Assembly: GCA_018266965.1 (NCBI GenBank)
Contig: JAFDZJ010000188.1
Coordinates: 1-18,883 of the forward strand
Origin: Bacteroidota bacterium
GTDB lineage: Bacteria > Bacteroidota > Bacteroidia > Flavobacteriales > Weeksellaceae
Reading direction: 5' to 3'
DNA length: 18,883 nt
The notes under the pieces were generated by a model. That model did no database searches and had not been told where the DNA came from. It saw only the letters and a program-made list of their open reading frames with translations. Made by a program: the position numbers and the translations under genes. Positions 13,421 to 18,883 of this stretch are shown here, piece after piece (within the stretch, counting starts at the first letter, position 1; each line of letters opens with the position of its first letter).

Positions 13421-13858
13421 ATGAGAATTGATAAATTTTTGTGGAGTGTAAGGATATATAAAACCAGAACACTGGCAGCCGAAGAAATAAAAAAAAATAG
13501 AGTGTCTATTTTGGGGCAGTCTGTAAAAGCATCTAGAGAGGTAAAGATTGGTGAAATAATAAAAATCAGAAAAAACCAAATAGATTTTCAAATTAAAGTT
13601 TTGGATATTCCCAAAAGTAGGTTTGGTGCAAAATTAGTCCCTGATTACATTGCTGACAAAACGGAAAAAGAACAGTACGAAATATTGGCACTTCGGAGAT
13701 TGGAGCAAAATTACTATCGTGCGAAAGGCGAAGGACGACCTACCAAAAAAGACAGAAGAGATATTGATGATTATAACAATGATAATTCTCCCAATACCGA
13801 CTCTACAGATTGGGATACTTTTTTCTCAATAATAGAAGATGAAAATCAAGAGGGATAA
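13421..13858 (+). CDS. S4-domain RNA-binding protein (Hsp15/HslR-like)
   Basis: The 145-residue protein starts directly with an S4 domain (residues 1 to about 50): MRIDKFLWSVRIYKTRTLA, then VSILGQSVKASREVKIGEIIKI. A basic linker follows and a variable tail rich in Asp/Asn. This is the Hsp15 arrangement; E. coli Hsp15 binds stalled 50S subunits that carry peptidyl-tRNA and recycles them. The segment RRLEQNYYRAKGEGRPTKKDRR (92-113) is the conserved basic extension of the family. The acidic C-terminal 30 residues look lineage-specific. The 3' end overlaps the convergent aroK by 13 nt. Confidence 0.88.
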   Translation: MRIDKFLWSVRIYKTRTLAAEEIKKNRVSILGQSVKASREVKIGEIIKIRKNQIDFQIKVLDIPKSRFGAKLVPDYIADKTEKEQYEILALRRLEQNYYRAKGEGRPTKKDRRDIDDYNNDNSPNTDSTDWDTFFSIIEDENQEG

Positions 13859-14367
13859 TCCAGCAGATTGATGATTTCGTCTGCAATTTCTATATCTGTT
13901 TTTTGATTGATATTAATGATAAATTGGGCTTTTGTGTAATAAAAATTTCTCTCAAAAAGATGTTTAGCAATATATTCTGGTAGCTCATCATTGGATAATC
14001 TAGCAATCATTGGTCTTTTTTCTTTGTTTTGTAATAGTCTTTCTGTTAACAAGCCAACCGAAGCTTGTAGGAAAAAAGAAACAGAATTATGATTGATGAC
14101 TTCCATATTGTTGTAATACGCAGGAGTACCACCACCGAGTCCAAGGATAATATTGTTGTGGTTTGCAAATAGTTCCTCCAATGCCTCCCTTTCTTGTTTT
14201 CTGAAGAATATTTCCCCTTTTTTATCAAATATTTCAGCAATAGACATCTTGTTTTTTTTTGAAATATAGTAATCCAAATCAATATATTCTAAATTTAATT
14301 TTTCCGATAATGTTTTGGCTATGTGTGTTTTACCACTTCCCATGTAGCCAAGCAATGAGATAATCAT
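13846..14367 (-). CDS. aroK: Shikimate kinase
   Basis: The 173-residue protein has the shikimate kinase motifs: Walker A GYMGSGKT (7-14), IDLDYYI (29-35, Asp32 for shikimate/Mg), FFRKQE (54-59, Arg56 or Arg57 region), GLGGGTP (76-82), the lid KEKRPM (116-121, Arg118) and ERNFYY (139-144, Arg140). It phosphorylates shikimate at O3 using ATP. I chose ATG 14367; an in-frame TTG at 14382 would add five residues (MSKKI) and put a non-family extension before the first beta strand. The stop lies inside the 3' end of the S4-domain gene. It runs divergent from the tRNA operon. Confidence 0.93.
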   Translation of the reverse strand: MIISLLGYMGSGKTHIAKTLSEKLNLEYIDLDYYISKKNKMSIAEIFDKKGEIFFRKQEREALEELFANHNNIILGLGGGTPAYYNNMEVINHNSVSFFLQASVGLLTERLLQNKEKRPMIARLSNDELPEYIAKHLFERNFYYTKAQFIININQKTDIEIADEIINLLDYPS

Positions 14368-14396
14368 TATTTTTTTTGACAAATTTCCGCAAAAAT

Positions 14397-14426
14397 TTTG
14401 AGATATTAAAAAAAGCTGTATCTTTG
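14397..14426 (+). promoter_or_regulatory. Promoter of the tRNA Lys-Leu-Lys operon
   Basis: TTTG (14397-14400), 18-nt spacer, TATCTTTG (14419-14426). It is one of the best matches in the window and has the same spacing as the tRNA(CAU) promoter. The first tRNA begins 42 nt after the -7 box. Confidence 0.7.
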
Positions 14427-14468
14427 CACCACTTTAAAACGGGAGTTAATCCTGAAAAATAAGTGGCC

Positions 14469-14541
14469 GACCTGGTAGCTCAGCTGGTAGAGCAATACAC
14501 TTTTAATGTATGGGTCCTGGGTTCGAATCCCAGCCAGGTCA
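14469..14541 (+). tRNA. tRNA-Lys (anticodon TTT), copy 1
   Basis: A 73-nt cloverleaf with acceptor GACCTGG / CCAGGTC, discriminator A, D arm AGCTCAGCTGGTAGAGC, anticodon stem ATACA / TGTAT around CTTTTAA (anticodon TTT) and T arm GGGTTCGAATCCC. CCA is not encoded. It is identical to the copy at 14678-14750. Confidence 0.96.
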
Positions 14542-14562
14542 CTTAGTTTTGCGAAAGCAAAT

Positions 14563-14645
14563 GCCTGTGTGGTGAAATTGGTAGACACGCCATCTTGAGG
14601 GGGTGGTTTCCTAAGGATGTGCTGGTTCGAGTCCAGTCGCAGGCA
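14563..14645 (+). tRNA. tRNA-Leu (anticodon GAG)
   Basis: An 83-nt class II tRNA: acceptor GCCTGTG / CGCAGGC with discriminator A, anticodon stem CCATC / GGTGG (one T-G pair) around loop TTGAGGG (anticodon GAG), a long variable arm with TTTCCTAAGGA and T arm CTGGTTCGAGTCCAG. CCA is not encoded. It lies 21 nt after tRNA-Lys 1 in the same transcript. Confidence 0.94.
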
Positions 14646-14677
14646 CACAGAAAAAATTTTGAATAACTCTATTCAAA

Positions 14678-14750
14678 GACCTGGTAGCTCAGCTGGTAGA
14701 GCAATACACTTTTAATGTATGGGTCCTGGGTTCGAATCCCAGCCAGGTCA
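14678..14750 (+). tRNA. tRNA-Lys (anticodon TTT), copy 2
   Basis: Identical over all 73 nt to the copy at 14469-14541, while flanking spacers differ. It is the third tRNA of the operon, 32 nt after tRNA-Leu. Confidence 0.96.
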
Positions 14751-14803
14751 CTAATTTGCTGAAAAGTAAATTTTTTTCATATTAATATTTTGTGATTTGG
14801 TGT

Positions 14804-14840
14804 TGTAATCCTACTTGTAAAAGTGGGATTACATTTTTTT
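14804..14840 (+). terminator. Terminator of the tRNA operon
   Basis: A 12-bp stem (14804-14815 with 14822-14833, one T-G pair, core TGTAATCC / GGATTACA) with a 6-nt loop followed by seven T (14834-14840). It abuts the stop codon of the convergent ABC ATPase gene; the minus strand lacks a matching U tract. Confidence 0.9.
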
Positions 14841-15778
14841 TATGAGTTAAATTTTATTTTGATATTTCCAAAAATCTTTTCATTGGTGTACATAATGGTA
14901 GATTTTTCTTTGCAGATTACTTTGTTCCAATAATAGCCACCTGCAAACCTGCTCTCTGTAGCCCAAGCATCAATTCCGTAATTATCAATCGTTATCTGTT
15001 CTGGAAAATAGAATGTTTTTTTCAATCCAAATTCTTTCTTTTCTTCCTCTGTCAATACATTTACCTCACCCATTAACTTTGCAATATATTCATTTTTAGG
15101 ATTGTTGTAGATATTAATTGGTGTATTGTTTTCTATAAGATTACCATTGTCCAATATACAAATTTGATCCACCCAAGGCATGATTTCTTGTAGGTTGTGC
15201 GTGGATATTATGAGTGAAATATTTTCTCTTTTCACATAATCCAATAACTTTTCCCTTATTGTTATTTTTCTGGAAAAATCCAAATTACTGAACGGTTCGT
15301 CTAGCAATAATAATTTTGGTGATACGGATAATGCTCTTGCGATGGCAACTCTTTGTTGTTGTCCTCCACTAAGGTTTTTAGGAAATTCATGTAAGAATTT
15401 TTCCATTCCAACTATGGTTAGCAGCTCTATTACTTTTTCTTTTTTTTCTTGAAGATTGATGTTGGATAGGAATTTCCCTACATTGTCATACACAGTGGAA
15501 TAAGGCATCAAATCATAATGTTGAGCTACTAGTTTTATGTTTTTTTCTCCTGGTACTAGGTTTTTTTTAGGTCCAAATAGTTTGGTGTCCTCCAGCCAAA
15601 TATTTCCCATTTCCCAATCATACAATCCATAAATAAGGCTGAGCAATGTAGATTTCCCACAACCACTCTCACCTGCAAGTGCAACAATCTTTCCTTGTTC
15701 TATTTCTAAATTGAAATTTTCAAACAAAGATTTTTCTTTAGAATAGGAGAATTGTAGCTGCTCGATTTTTAATAGCAT
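14840..15778 (-). CDS. ABC transporter ATP-binding protein (importer type, TOBE-like C terminus)
   Basis: The 312-residue ATPase has every nucleotide-binding motif: Walker A GESGCGKST (36-44), Q-loop Gln86 (VAQHYDLMP), signature LSGGQQQR (136-143), Walker B LLLLDEP (156-162) and switch His194 (ISTHN). After about residue 235 a C-terminal extension with FYFPEQITI (256-264) recalls the [RF]PE motif of TOBE regulatory domains in MalK/PotA/CysA-type importers. No permease or binding-protein gene is adjacent, so the substrate is unknown. I chose ATG 15778 over an in-frame TTG at 15826 that would add 16 residues and whose first codons overlap a -7 box; from 15778 the start MLLKIEQLQFSYS is standard. 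Confidence 0.87.
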   Translation of the reverse strand: MLLKIEQLQFSYSKEKSLFENFNLEIEQGKIVALAGESGCGKSTLLSLIYGLYDWEMGNIWLEDTKLFGPKKNLVPGEKNIKLVAQHYDLMPYSTVYDNVGKFLSNINLQEKKEKVIELLTIVGMEKFLHEFPKNLSGGQQQRVAIARALSVSPKLLLLDEPFSNLDFSRKITIREKLLDYVKRENISLIISTHNLQEIMPWVDQICILDNGNLIENNTPINIYNNPKNEYIAKLMGEVNVLTEEEKKEFGLKKTFYFPEQITIDNYGIDAWATESRFAGGYYWNKVICKEKSTIMYTNEKIFGNIKIKFNS

Positions 15779-15814
15779 ATTTGATAGATGTTGTTTTGAG
15801 TAATAAAAATTTAT

Positions 15815-15822
15815 CAAATTTA
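15815..15822 (-). promoter_or_regulatory. -7 box for the ABC ATPase gene
   Basis: TAAATTTG on the minus strand, 36 nt upstream of the ATG at 15778. It supports the downstream start. No clear -33 TTG. Confidence 0.45.
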
Positions 15823-16156
15823 ACAATAATTTGGATAAACATAAAAATCTAATTATAATAACAGGGCAATTTGGGTTTAAAAAAACTAAATGAAAACCAC
15901 CACCCAGGTTCTGTGTTTTTTATATTACCAATACATTTTTTCACTCTCCTGTTTAGACAAAGTAAGTTATGGTTTGTCATATATGAGATATAAACTTAGT
16001 TTGTGGACAACAATCAACAGTTCTTGGTATGGAAATTTGCTTTTATAAGACTATAAAAATCCTTTAACCTATTTGCTCTATTATAATTCGTAAAAGGCAT
16101 ATTTTGTTTTAATGATAATAAATACTATTTTAGCCAAAATCTTAAAAAAATATAAA
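15823..16156. other. Intergenic region upstream of the ABC ATPase and YceI genes, nothing firmly recognised
   Basis: About 330 nt without a convincing gene. On the plus strand a 52-codon open frame (15890-16048) exists, but it has no family resemblance and no promoter box. A near match to the -7 box, TATTTTG (one base short), lies at 16100-16106 and might drive the YceI gene. No known riboswitch consensus was recognised. Confidence 0.45.
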
Positions 16157-16810
16157 ATGAACAAAAAAATGATTTTTCCTATGGTTGGTATTTTTTTGAC
16201 CACCCTATTAGTAGCTTGTAAAAACGACAAAACACCAAGCAACGAGTCGAAAACAGATACAACTACCAAACTTGGGACTACTTATTCATTAGATGTTACT
16301 AATAGTAAGATTGAATGGAAAGGATACAAAGTTTTCAAATCCGAAAACACCAGTCATTTTGGTACAATCAATTTCAAAAATGGTGAATTAACAGTTAAAG
16401 ATAACCAATTGGAAAGCGGGAATTTTGTCGCAGATGTTACTTCGTTGCAGAATGAAGATATAAAAGATGACGCCCAACAAAAAGCAAAATTAGAAGGACA
16501 CCTAAAAAGTGGTGATTTTTTTGAAGTAGAAAAATTTCCAACTGCTTCATTTTCTATTACCAAAGTAGAGAAAAATCCAACTAATACAGATTACAATTCC
16601 GTTTTGGAGGGGAATTTAACAATAAAAGGAGTTACAAAATCGGTAAAATTCAATGCTAATGTTTCTGTTGAGAATGATGAGGTTACTATTGCTACCGAAC
16701 CTACGGATATAAAAAGAGAGGATTTTGGAGTTAAATTTCAAATTCCTATTGCTAATGGACTAATAAAAAATGAAGTAAACATTCAGATATTAGTAAAAGC
16801 AAAAAAATAG
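16157..16810 (+). CDS. YceI-family lipoprotein
   Basis: The 217-residue product from ATG 16157 has a lipoprotein signal (MNKKMIFPMVGIFLTTLLVAC, lipobox LVAC, Cys21), a polar linker rich in Thr/Ser/Lys (22-40), and a YceI beta-barrel domain (about 42-216): YSLDVTNSKIEWKGYKV, HFGTINFKNGELTV, HLKSGDFFEVEKFPTASFSITKV (115-137), EGNLTIKGVTKSVKF (151-165) and REDFGVKF (187-194). YceI proteins are lipocalin-like and bind isoprenoid-type lipids; the physiological role is mostly unknown. An ATG at 16112 in the same frame would put 15 residues before the signal peptide and is unlikely. The gene is monocistronic and no terminator was found between it and the toxin-antitoxin module. Confidence 0.9.
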   Translation: MNKKMIFPMVGIFLTTLLVACKNDKTPSNESKTDTTTKLGTTYSLDVTNSKIEWKGYKVFKSENTSHFGTINFKNGELTVKDNQLESGNFVADVTSLQNEDIKDDAQQKAKLEGHLKSGDFFEVEKFPTASFSITKVEKNPTNTDYNSVLEGNLTIKGVTKSVKFNANVSVENDEVTIATEPTDIKREDFGVKFQIPIANGLIKNEVNIQILVKAKK

Positions 16811-16839
16811 AACAACCGTTTGATATCTTCAATATGAAT

Positions 16840-16849
16840 GTTAGCTGTA
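16840..16849 (+). repeat. Left arm of a 10-bp inverted repeat flanking the HigBA module
   Basis: GTTAGCTGTA is the exact reverse complement of 17588-17597. It lies 29 nt after the YceI stop and 40 nt before the -33 element of the toxin promoter. Integron-type cassette ends have complementary core sites ending in AAC and beginning with GTT, which these resemble; the match to the classical GTTRRRY core is off at one base. Confidence 0.5.
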
Positions 16850-16889
16850 TGCGTTTCCAAACTCTCATCCAAAAATCAACAATATAATA

Positions 16890-16921
16890 TTTGTGAATTG
16901 GAAACTTTTAAGTTAACTTTG
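16890..16921 (+). promoter_or_regulatory. Promoter of the HigBA module with candidate operator
   Basis: TTTG (16890-16893), 20-nt spacer, TAACTTTG (16914-16921), a full match to the Bacteroidetes -33/-7 pattern. The toxin ATG is 4 nt downstream, so the mRNA is probably leaderless. A perfect 10-bp palindrome, AAGTTAACTT (16910-16919), overlaps the -7 box and is a natural binding site for the HTH antitoxin (inferred). Confidence 0.65.
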
Positions 16922-16925
16922 TAAA

Positions 16926-17279
16926 ATGAATACTCAAAGACAAATTATTTTTCACAAACACTATTTTATTGACTTTTATGTCGAACAAAATGAAAAAGTG
17001 CAAGAAAAAATTGAGTATGTTTTTAAGATTTTAAGAACCGTTCAGAATGTTCCAAAAAAGTTTTTAGACCACATGACTGGAACTGATGGACTTTATGAAA
17101 TTAGAATAGAATTTGAAAGTAACATTTACAGGATTTTTTGTTGCTTTGACAAAGGCAATTTAATTATTCTATTTAATGGGTTTCAAAAGAAGTCTCAAAA
17201 AACACCCAAAAAAGAAATTGACTTGGCTTTGAAATTAAAAGATGAATATTTTAACTCAAAAAAACAAAGTAATGAATAA
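16926..17279 (+). CDS. RelE/ParE-superfamily toxin (HigB/Gp49-like)
   Basis: The 117-residue basic protein matches the phage Gp49/HigB type of RelE-fold toxin: RQIIFHKHYFIDFYVEQNEKVQ at the start, KFLDHMTGTDGLYEIRIEF (45-63), the core strand NIYRIFCCFDKGNLIILFNGF (66-86) and the family hallmark FQKKSQKTPKKEIDLA (86-101). Toxins of this group cleave mRNA at the ribosome and are blocked by a co-encoded HTH antitoxin. The order toxin-first and the HTH partner fit HigBA. Its ATG is only 4 nt after a -7 box. The last codons overlap the antitoxin start by 8 nt, which indicates translational coupling. Size and motifs are complete, so it is probably functional; target specificity is not deduced. Confidence 0.88.
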   Translation: MNTQRQIIFHKHYFIDFYVEQNEKVQEKIEYVFKILRTVQNVPKKFLDHMTGTDGLYEIRIEFESNIYRIFCCFDKGNLIILFNGFQKKSQKTPKKEIDLALKLKDEYFNSKKQSNE

Positions 17280-17577
17280 AGAAAATATCAAAAATGCTAA
17301 AAACTTTGATGAGTTATTAGACATTAAATACGGAAAAATCGGATCTGAAAACAGAGACAAATTTGAAGAAAAAGCACAATATTTTGTAATTAGTGAAATG
17401 TTGAAAGAAACTCGCAAAGAAGCAAATATGACTCAAGAACAACTTGCTGAAAAAATTGGGACAAAGAAAAGTTATATTTCTCGACTTGAAAATGGAAAAT
17501 GTGATATTCAACTGTCAACTCTTTATAGGATTTTCGAATTTGGGCTTGGAAAACGAGTAAACTTACTATTTGGATAA
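17272..17577 (+). CDS. HTH antitoxin (HigA-like) of the RelE/ParE module
   Basis: The 101-residue protein has an N-terminal partner-binding segment (NAKNFDELLDIKYGKIGSENRDKFEEKAQ, residues 8-36) followed by a Cro/C1-type HTH (about 40-98): SEMLKETRKEANMTQEQLAEKIGTKKSYISRLENGKCDIQLSTLYRIFEFGLG. The recognition helix is KKSYISRLENG. It should neutralise the upstream toxin and repress the operon, possibly at the palindrome overlapping the -7 box. I chose ATG 17272 because it overlaps the toxin stop (ATGAATAA), a common coupling arrangement; an ATG at 17242 in the same frame would extend the protein by 10 residues, with no gain in family similarity. Confidence 0.88.
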   Translation: MNKENIKNAKNFDELLDIKYGKIGSENRDKFEEKAQYFVISEMLKETRKEANMTQEQLAEKIGTKKSYISRLENGKCDIQLSTLYRIFEFGLGKRVNLLFG

Positions 17578-17587
17578 AAGTAACTCC

Positions 17588-17597
17588 TACAGCTAAC
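17588..17597 (+). repeat. Right arm of the 10-bp inverted repeat flanking the HigBA module
   Basis: TACAGCTAAC, 10 nt after the antitoxin stop, the exact reverse complement of 16840-16849. The two arms enclose the whole module with its promoter. Confidence 0.5.
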
Positions 17598-17684
17598 GGG
17601 CAGTTTTGCAAGAGAGCGGAGCTAGTGTTTCGTTTGAAATATTTTCTAAATTTGAAGTGTAGTTCTCGCAAGGAAATTTGTAAC
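17588..17684 (+). other. attC-like imperfect hairpin downstream of the HigBA module
   Basis: It begins with TACAGCTAAC (17588-17597, the inverse of 16840-16849). Inside, TTGC (17606-17609) and GAGA (17612-17615), separated by an AA bulge, pair with GCAA (17668-17671) and TCTC (17664-17667), and two T-G pairs could extend it. Unpaired bulged bases in an imperfect stem with a long loop are typical of integron cassette attC sites. The outer right arm (GTAAC, 17680-17684) matches the left arm poorly, so the site, if real, is degenerate. No integron integrase is in the window. Confidence 0.35.
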
Positions 17685-17714
17685 AATAATCCACTCCCTC
17701 GAAAGCTGTTAAAA

Positions 17715-17747
17715 TGCTGTAAAATTATTTTTTATCAGCACTTTTTT
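17715..17747 (+). terminator. Probable terminator after the HigBA module
   Basis: Stem TGCTG + TAAAA (17715-17724) pairs with TTTTA + CAGCA (17730-17734 and 17736-17740) with one bulged T, followed by C and six T (17742-17747). It ends just before the mvaA -7 box. Confidence 0.65.
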
Positions 17748-17748
17748 A

Positions 17749-17756
17749 TACCTTTG
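17749..17756 (+). promoter_or_regulatory. mvaA -7 box
   Basis: TACCTTTG, one base after the T tract of the upstream terminator and 20 nt before the ATG at 17777. Any -33 element would fall in the terminator hairpin; no TTG is present there. Confidence 0.5.
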
Positions 17757-17776
17757 GTTTTACAAATTCCCCATAC

Positions 17777-18883
17777 ATGAATCATCAACCCATCGAAGGT
17801 TTTTCCAAATTGAGCAAACAACGAAAAATAGTTTGGCTCATAAAGGAATACCTGCATGAAGACAGAAGTTACGAACAAATTTTGCATCAATATTGGAACA
17901 ATGATGCCGAGTTACAAAAACTCCATGAAGAGTTCTCGGAAAATACTATTTCCAATTTCTATATGCCGTATGGTATTGCTCCCAATTTTTTAATTGATGG
18001 AAAACTATTAGCTCTTCCAATGGCAGTAGAAGAAAGCTCGGTTGTGGCAGCTGCTTCCAAAGCTGCCAAATTTTGGCTGGAGAAAGGAGGCTTCAAAACC
18101 ACGATAATCAATACCAAAAAATTAGGACATACCCATTTTATAATGAATGTGGAGCCTCATAAATTGCAGCATTTCTTTAATTTTAAATTGAAGAAAAAAT
18201 TGATGGACGCTACCGAAGGAATTACTGCTAACATGAGAAACAGAGGTGGAGGAATTCTTAATATCCGATTAATTGACAAAACCGCCGAAATGGAAAATTA
18301 TTTCCAACTGAAAGCCAGTTTTGATACCGTGGATTCGATGGGTGCCAATTTCATCAACTCTTGTTTGGAGCAATTTGGAAAGACTTTGAAAGAGGAAGTG
18401 GCTTTGGAAAATGATTTTAACACAGAAGAGAAAGAGTCATTGCAAGTAGTAATGAATATCCTCTCCAATTTTACTCCTGACTGTATTGTAAGAGCCGAAG
18501 TTTCTTGTAAAATTGAAGACCTAAAAGATGATAGTGGAATTTCCAATGAAGAATTTGCAAGGAAATTCAAACAAGCGGTTACCATTGCCGAGATTGAACC
18601 TTACCGAGCAACAACTCACAACAAAGGAATTATGAATGGAGTAGATGCTGTAGTAATCGCCACTGGAAACGATTTTCGAGCAACTGAAGCTTGTGGCCAT
18701 GCTTTTGCTGCAAAAGACGGAAGGTACAAAAGTTTGAGCCATTGTTCCATTGACAATGGAGTTTTTAGATTTTGGATTGATTTGCCAATTTCTGTGGGAG
18801 TAGTGGGTGGATTGACTAATCTCCATCCTTTGGTGAAATTTTCATTAGCATTATTAGGCAAACCATCTGCTCAAGAACTGATG
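17777..18883 (+). CDS. mvaA: Class II hydroxymethylglutaryl-CoA reductase (3' end beyond window)
   Basis: From ATG 17777 the frame is open for 369 codons to the edge. The protein matches class II (bacterial) HMG-CoA reductase: start IEGFSKLSKQRKIVWL, LPMAVEESSVVAAASKAA (80-97) with the catalytic Glu (85 or 86), FDTVDSMGANFINSC (182-196), TTHNKGIMNGVDAVVIATGNDFRATEACGHAFA (279-311) with catalytic Lys283 and Asp299, and LPISVGVVGGLTNLHP (336-351). The fourth catalytic residue, a C-terminal His, lies beyond the window. The enzyme makes or uses mevalonate; in Flavobacteriia it serves isoprenoid synthesis by the mevalonate pathway. It lacks the membrane domain of class I enzymes and is cytoplasmic. 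The gene is immediately downstream of the toxin-antitoxin cassette but has its own -7 box. Confidence 0.93.
   Translation, partial: MNHQPIEGFSKLSKQRKIVWLIKEYLHEDRSYEQILHQYWNNDAELQKLHEEFSENTISNFYMPYGIAPNFLIDGKLLALPMAVEESSVVAAASKAAKFWLEKGGFKTTIINTKKLGHTHFIMNVEPHKLQHFFNFKLKKKLMDATEGITANMRNRGGGILNIRLIDKTAEMENYFQLKASFDTVDSMGANFINSCLEQFGKTLKEEVALENDFNTEEKESLQVVMNILSNFTPDCIVRAEVSCKIEDLKDDSGISNEEFARKFKQAVTIAEIEPYRATTHNKGIMNGVDAVVIATGNDFRATEACGHAFAAKDGRYKSLSHCSIDNGVFRFWIDLPISVGVVGGLTNLHPLVKFSLALLGKPSAQELM

Noticed and set aside
14406..14648. An 80-codon minus-strand open frame over the tRNA-Lys/tRNA-Leu genes
   Set aside because: It is an antisense shadow of the tRNA genes; sequences such as LAGIRTQDPYIKSV are a well-known false protein produced by translating tRNA complements.
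15890..16048. A 52-codon plus-strand open frame starting MKTTTQVLCF
   Set aside because: No family resemblance, no promoter box or ribosome-binding signal, and residue composition that looks like chance translation of AT-rich DNA.
16112..16156. An upstream ATG that would add 15 residues to the YceI lipoprotein
   Set aside because: The extra residues would precede a well-formed lipoprotein signal peptide; ATG 16157 places the basic N region correctly.

Overview
The window is AT-rich and looks like a chromosomal segment of a Flavobacteriia member, most likely family Weeksellaceae (Chryseobacterium/Elizabethkingia-like). The grounds are a type IX secretion (T9SS) C-terminal sorting domain on a secreted nuclease, recurrent Bacteroidetes-type -7 promoter boxes (TANNTTTG, several with a TTG/TTTG about 18-23 bp upstream), lipoproteins with Bacteroidetes-style lipoboxes, a class II HMG-CoA reductase (mevalonate route) and gene content such as methylmalonyl-CoA epimerase and a DUF349 repeat protein.

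Layout. 1-2834 is accessory-looking: the tail of an unidentified gene, a YqiA-like esterase broken by a one-base frameshift, a small SLOG-family (YspA/DUF2493) protein on the opposite strand, and a hipBA-type toxin-antitoxin module. 2950-3121 is a tRNA(CAU) gene with its own promoter and terminator on the minus strand. 3127-5189 holds mce on the minus strand, divergent from rbfA and a LolC/E-type permease. 5248-7026 encodes a T9SS-exported endonuclease I with an FN3 domain. 7082-10791 carries aroE, a five-repeat DUF349 protein and ribD, convergent with guaB (10866-12326, minus). 12629-14367 has an FKBP-like lipoprotein (minus), an S4-domain RNA-binding protein (plus) and aroK (minus), the last two overlapping tail to tail. 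14397-14840 is a complete tRNA operon (Lys-Leu-Lys) with promoter and terminator. 14840-15778 is a lone ABC ATPase (minus). 16157-16810 is a YceI-family lipoprotein. 16840-17747 is a compact HigBA-type toxin-antitoxin module bounded by an exact 10-bp inverted repeat and followed by an imperfect hairpin, resembling a mobile gene cassette. The window ends inside mvaA (HMG-CoA reductase).

How they work together. Most genes are housekeeping: shikimate pathway (aroE, aroK), guanine nucleotide synthesis (guaB), riboflavin synthesis (ribD), ribosome maturation (rbfA), isoprenoid synthesis (mvaA), propionate/methylmalonyl-CoA metabolism (mce) and tRNAs. The two toxin-antitoxin modules, the SLOG protein and the broken esterase are the accessory part. 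Intergenic regions are compact: terminators and -7 boxes abut or overlap, and at three genes (rbfA, aroE, higB) the ATG lies only 4 nt after the -7 box, which predicts leaderless mRNAs. I found no CRISPR array, phage or transposase gene and no clearly new multi-gene system. The best lead is the HigBA cassette with its flanking repeats.
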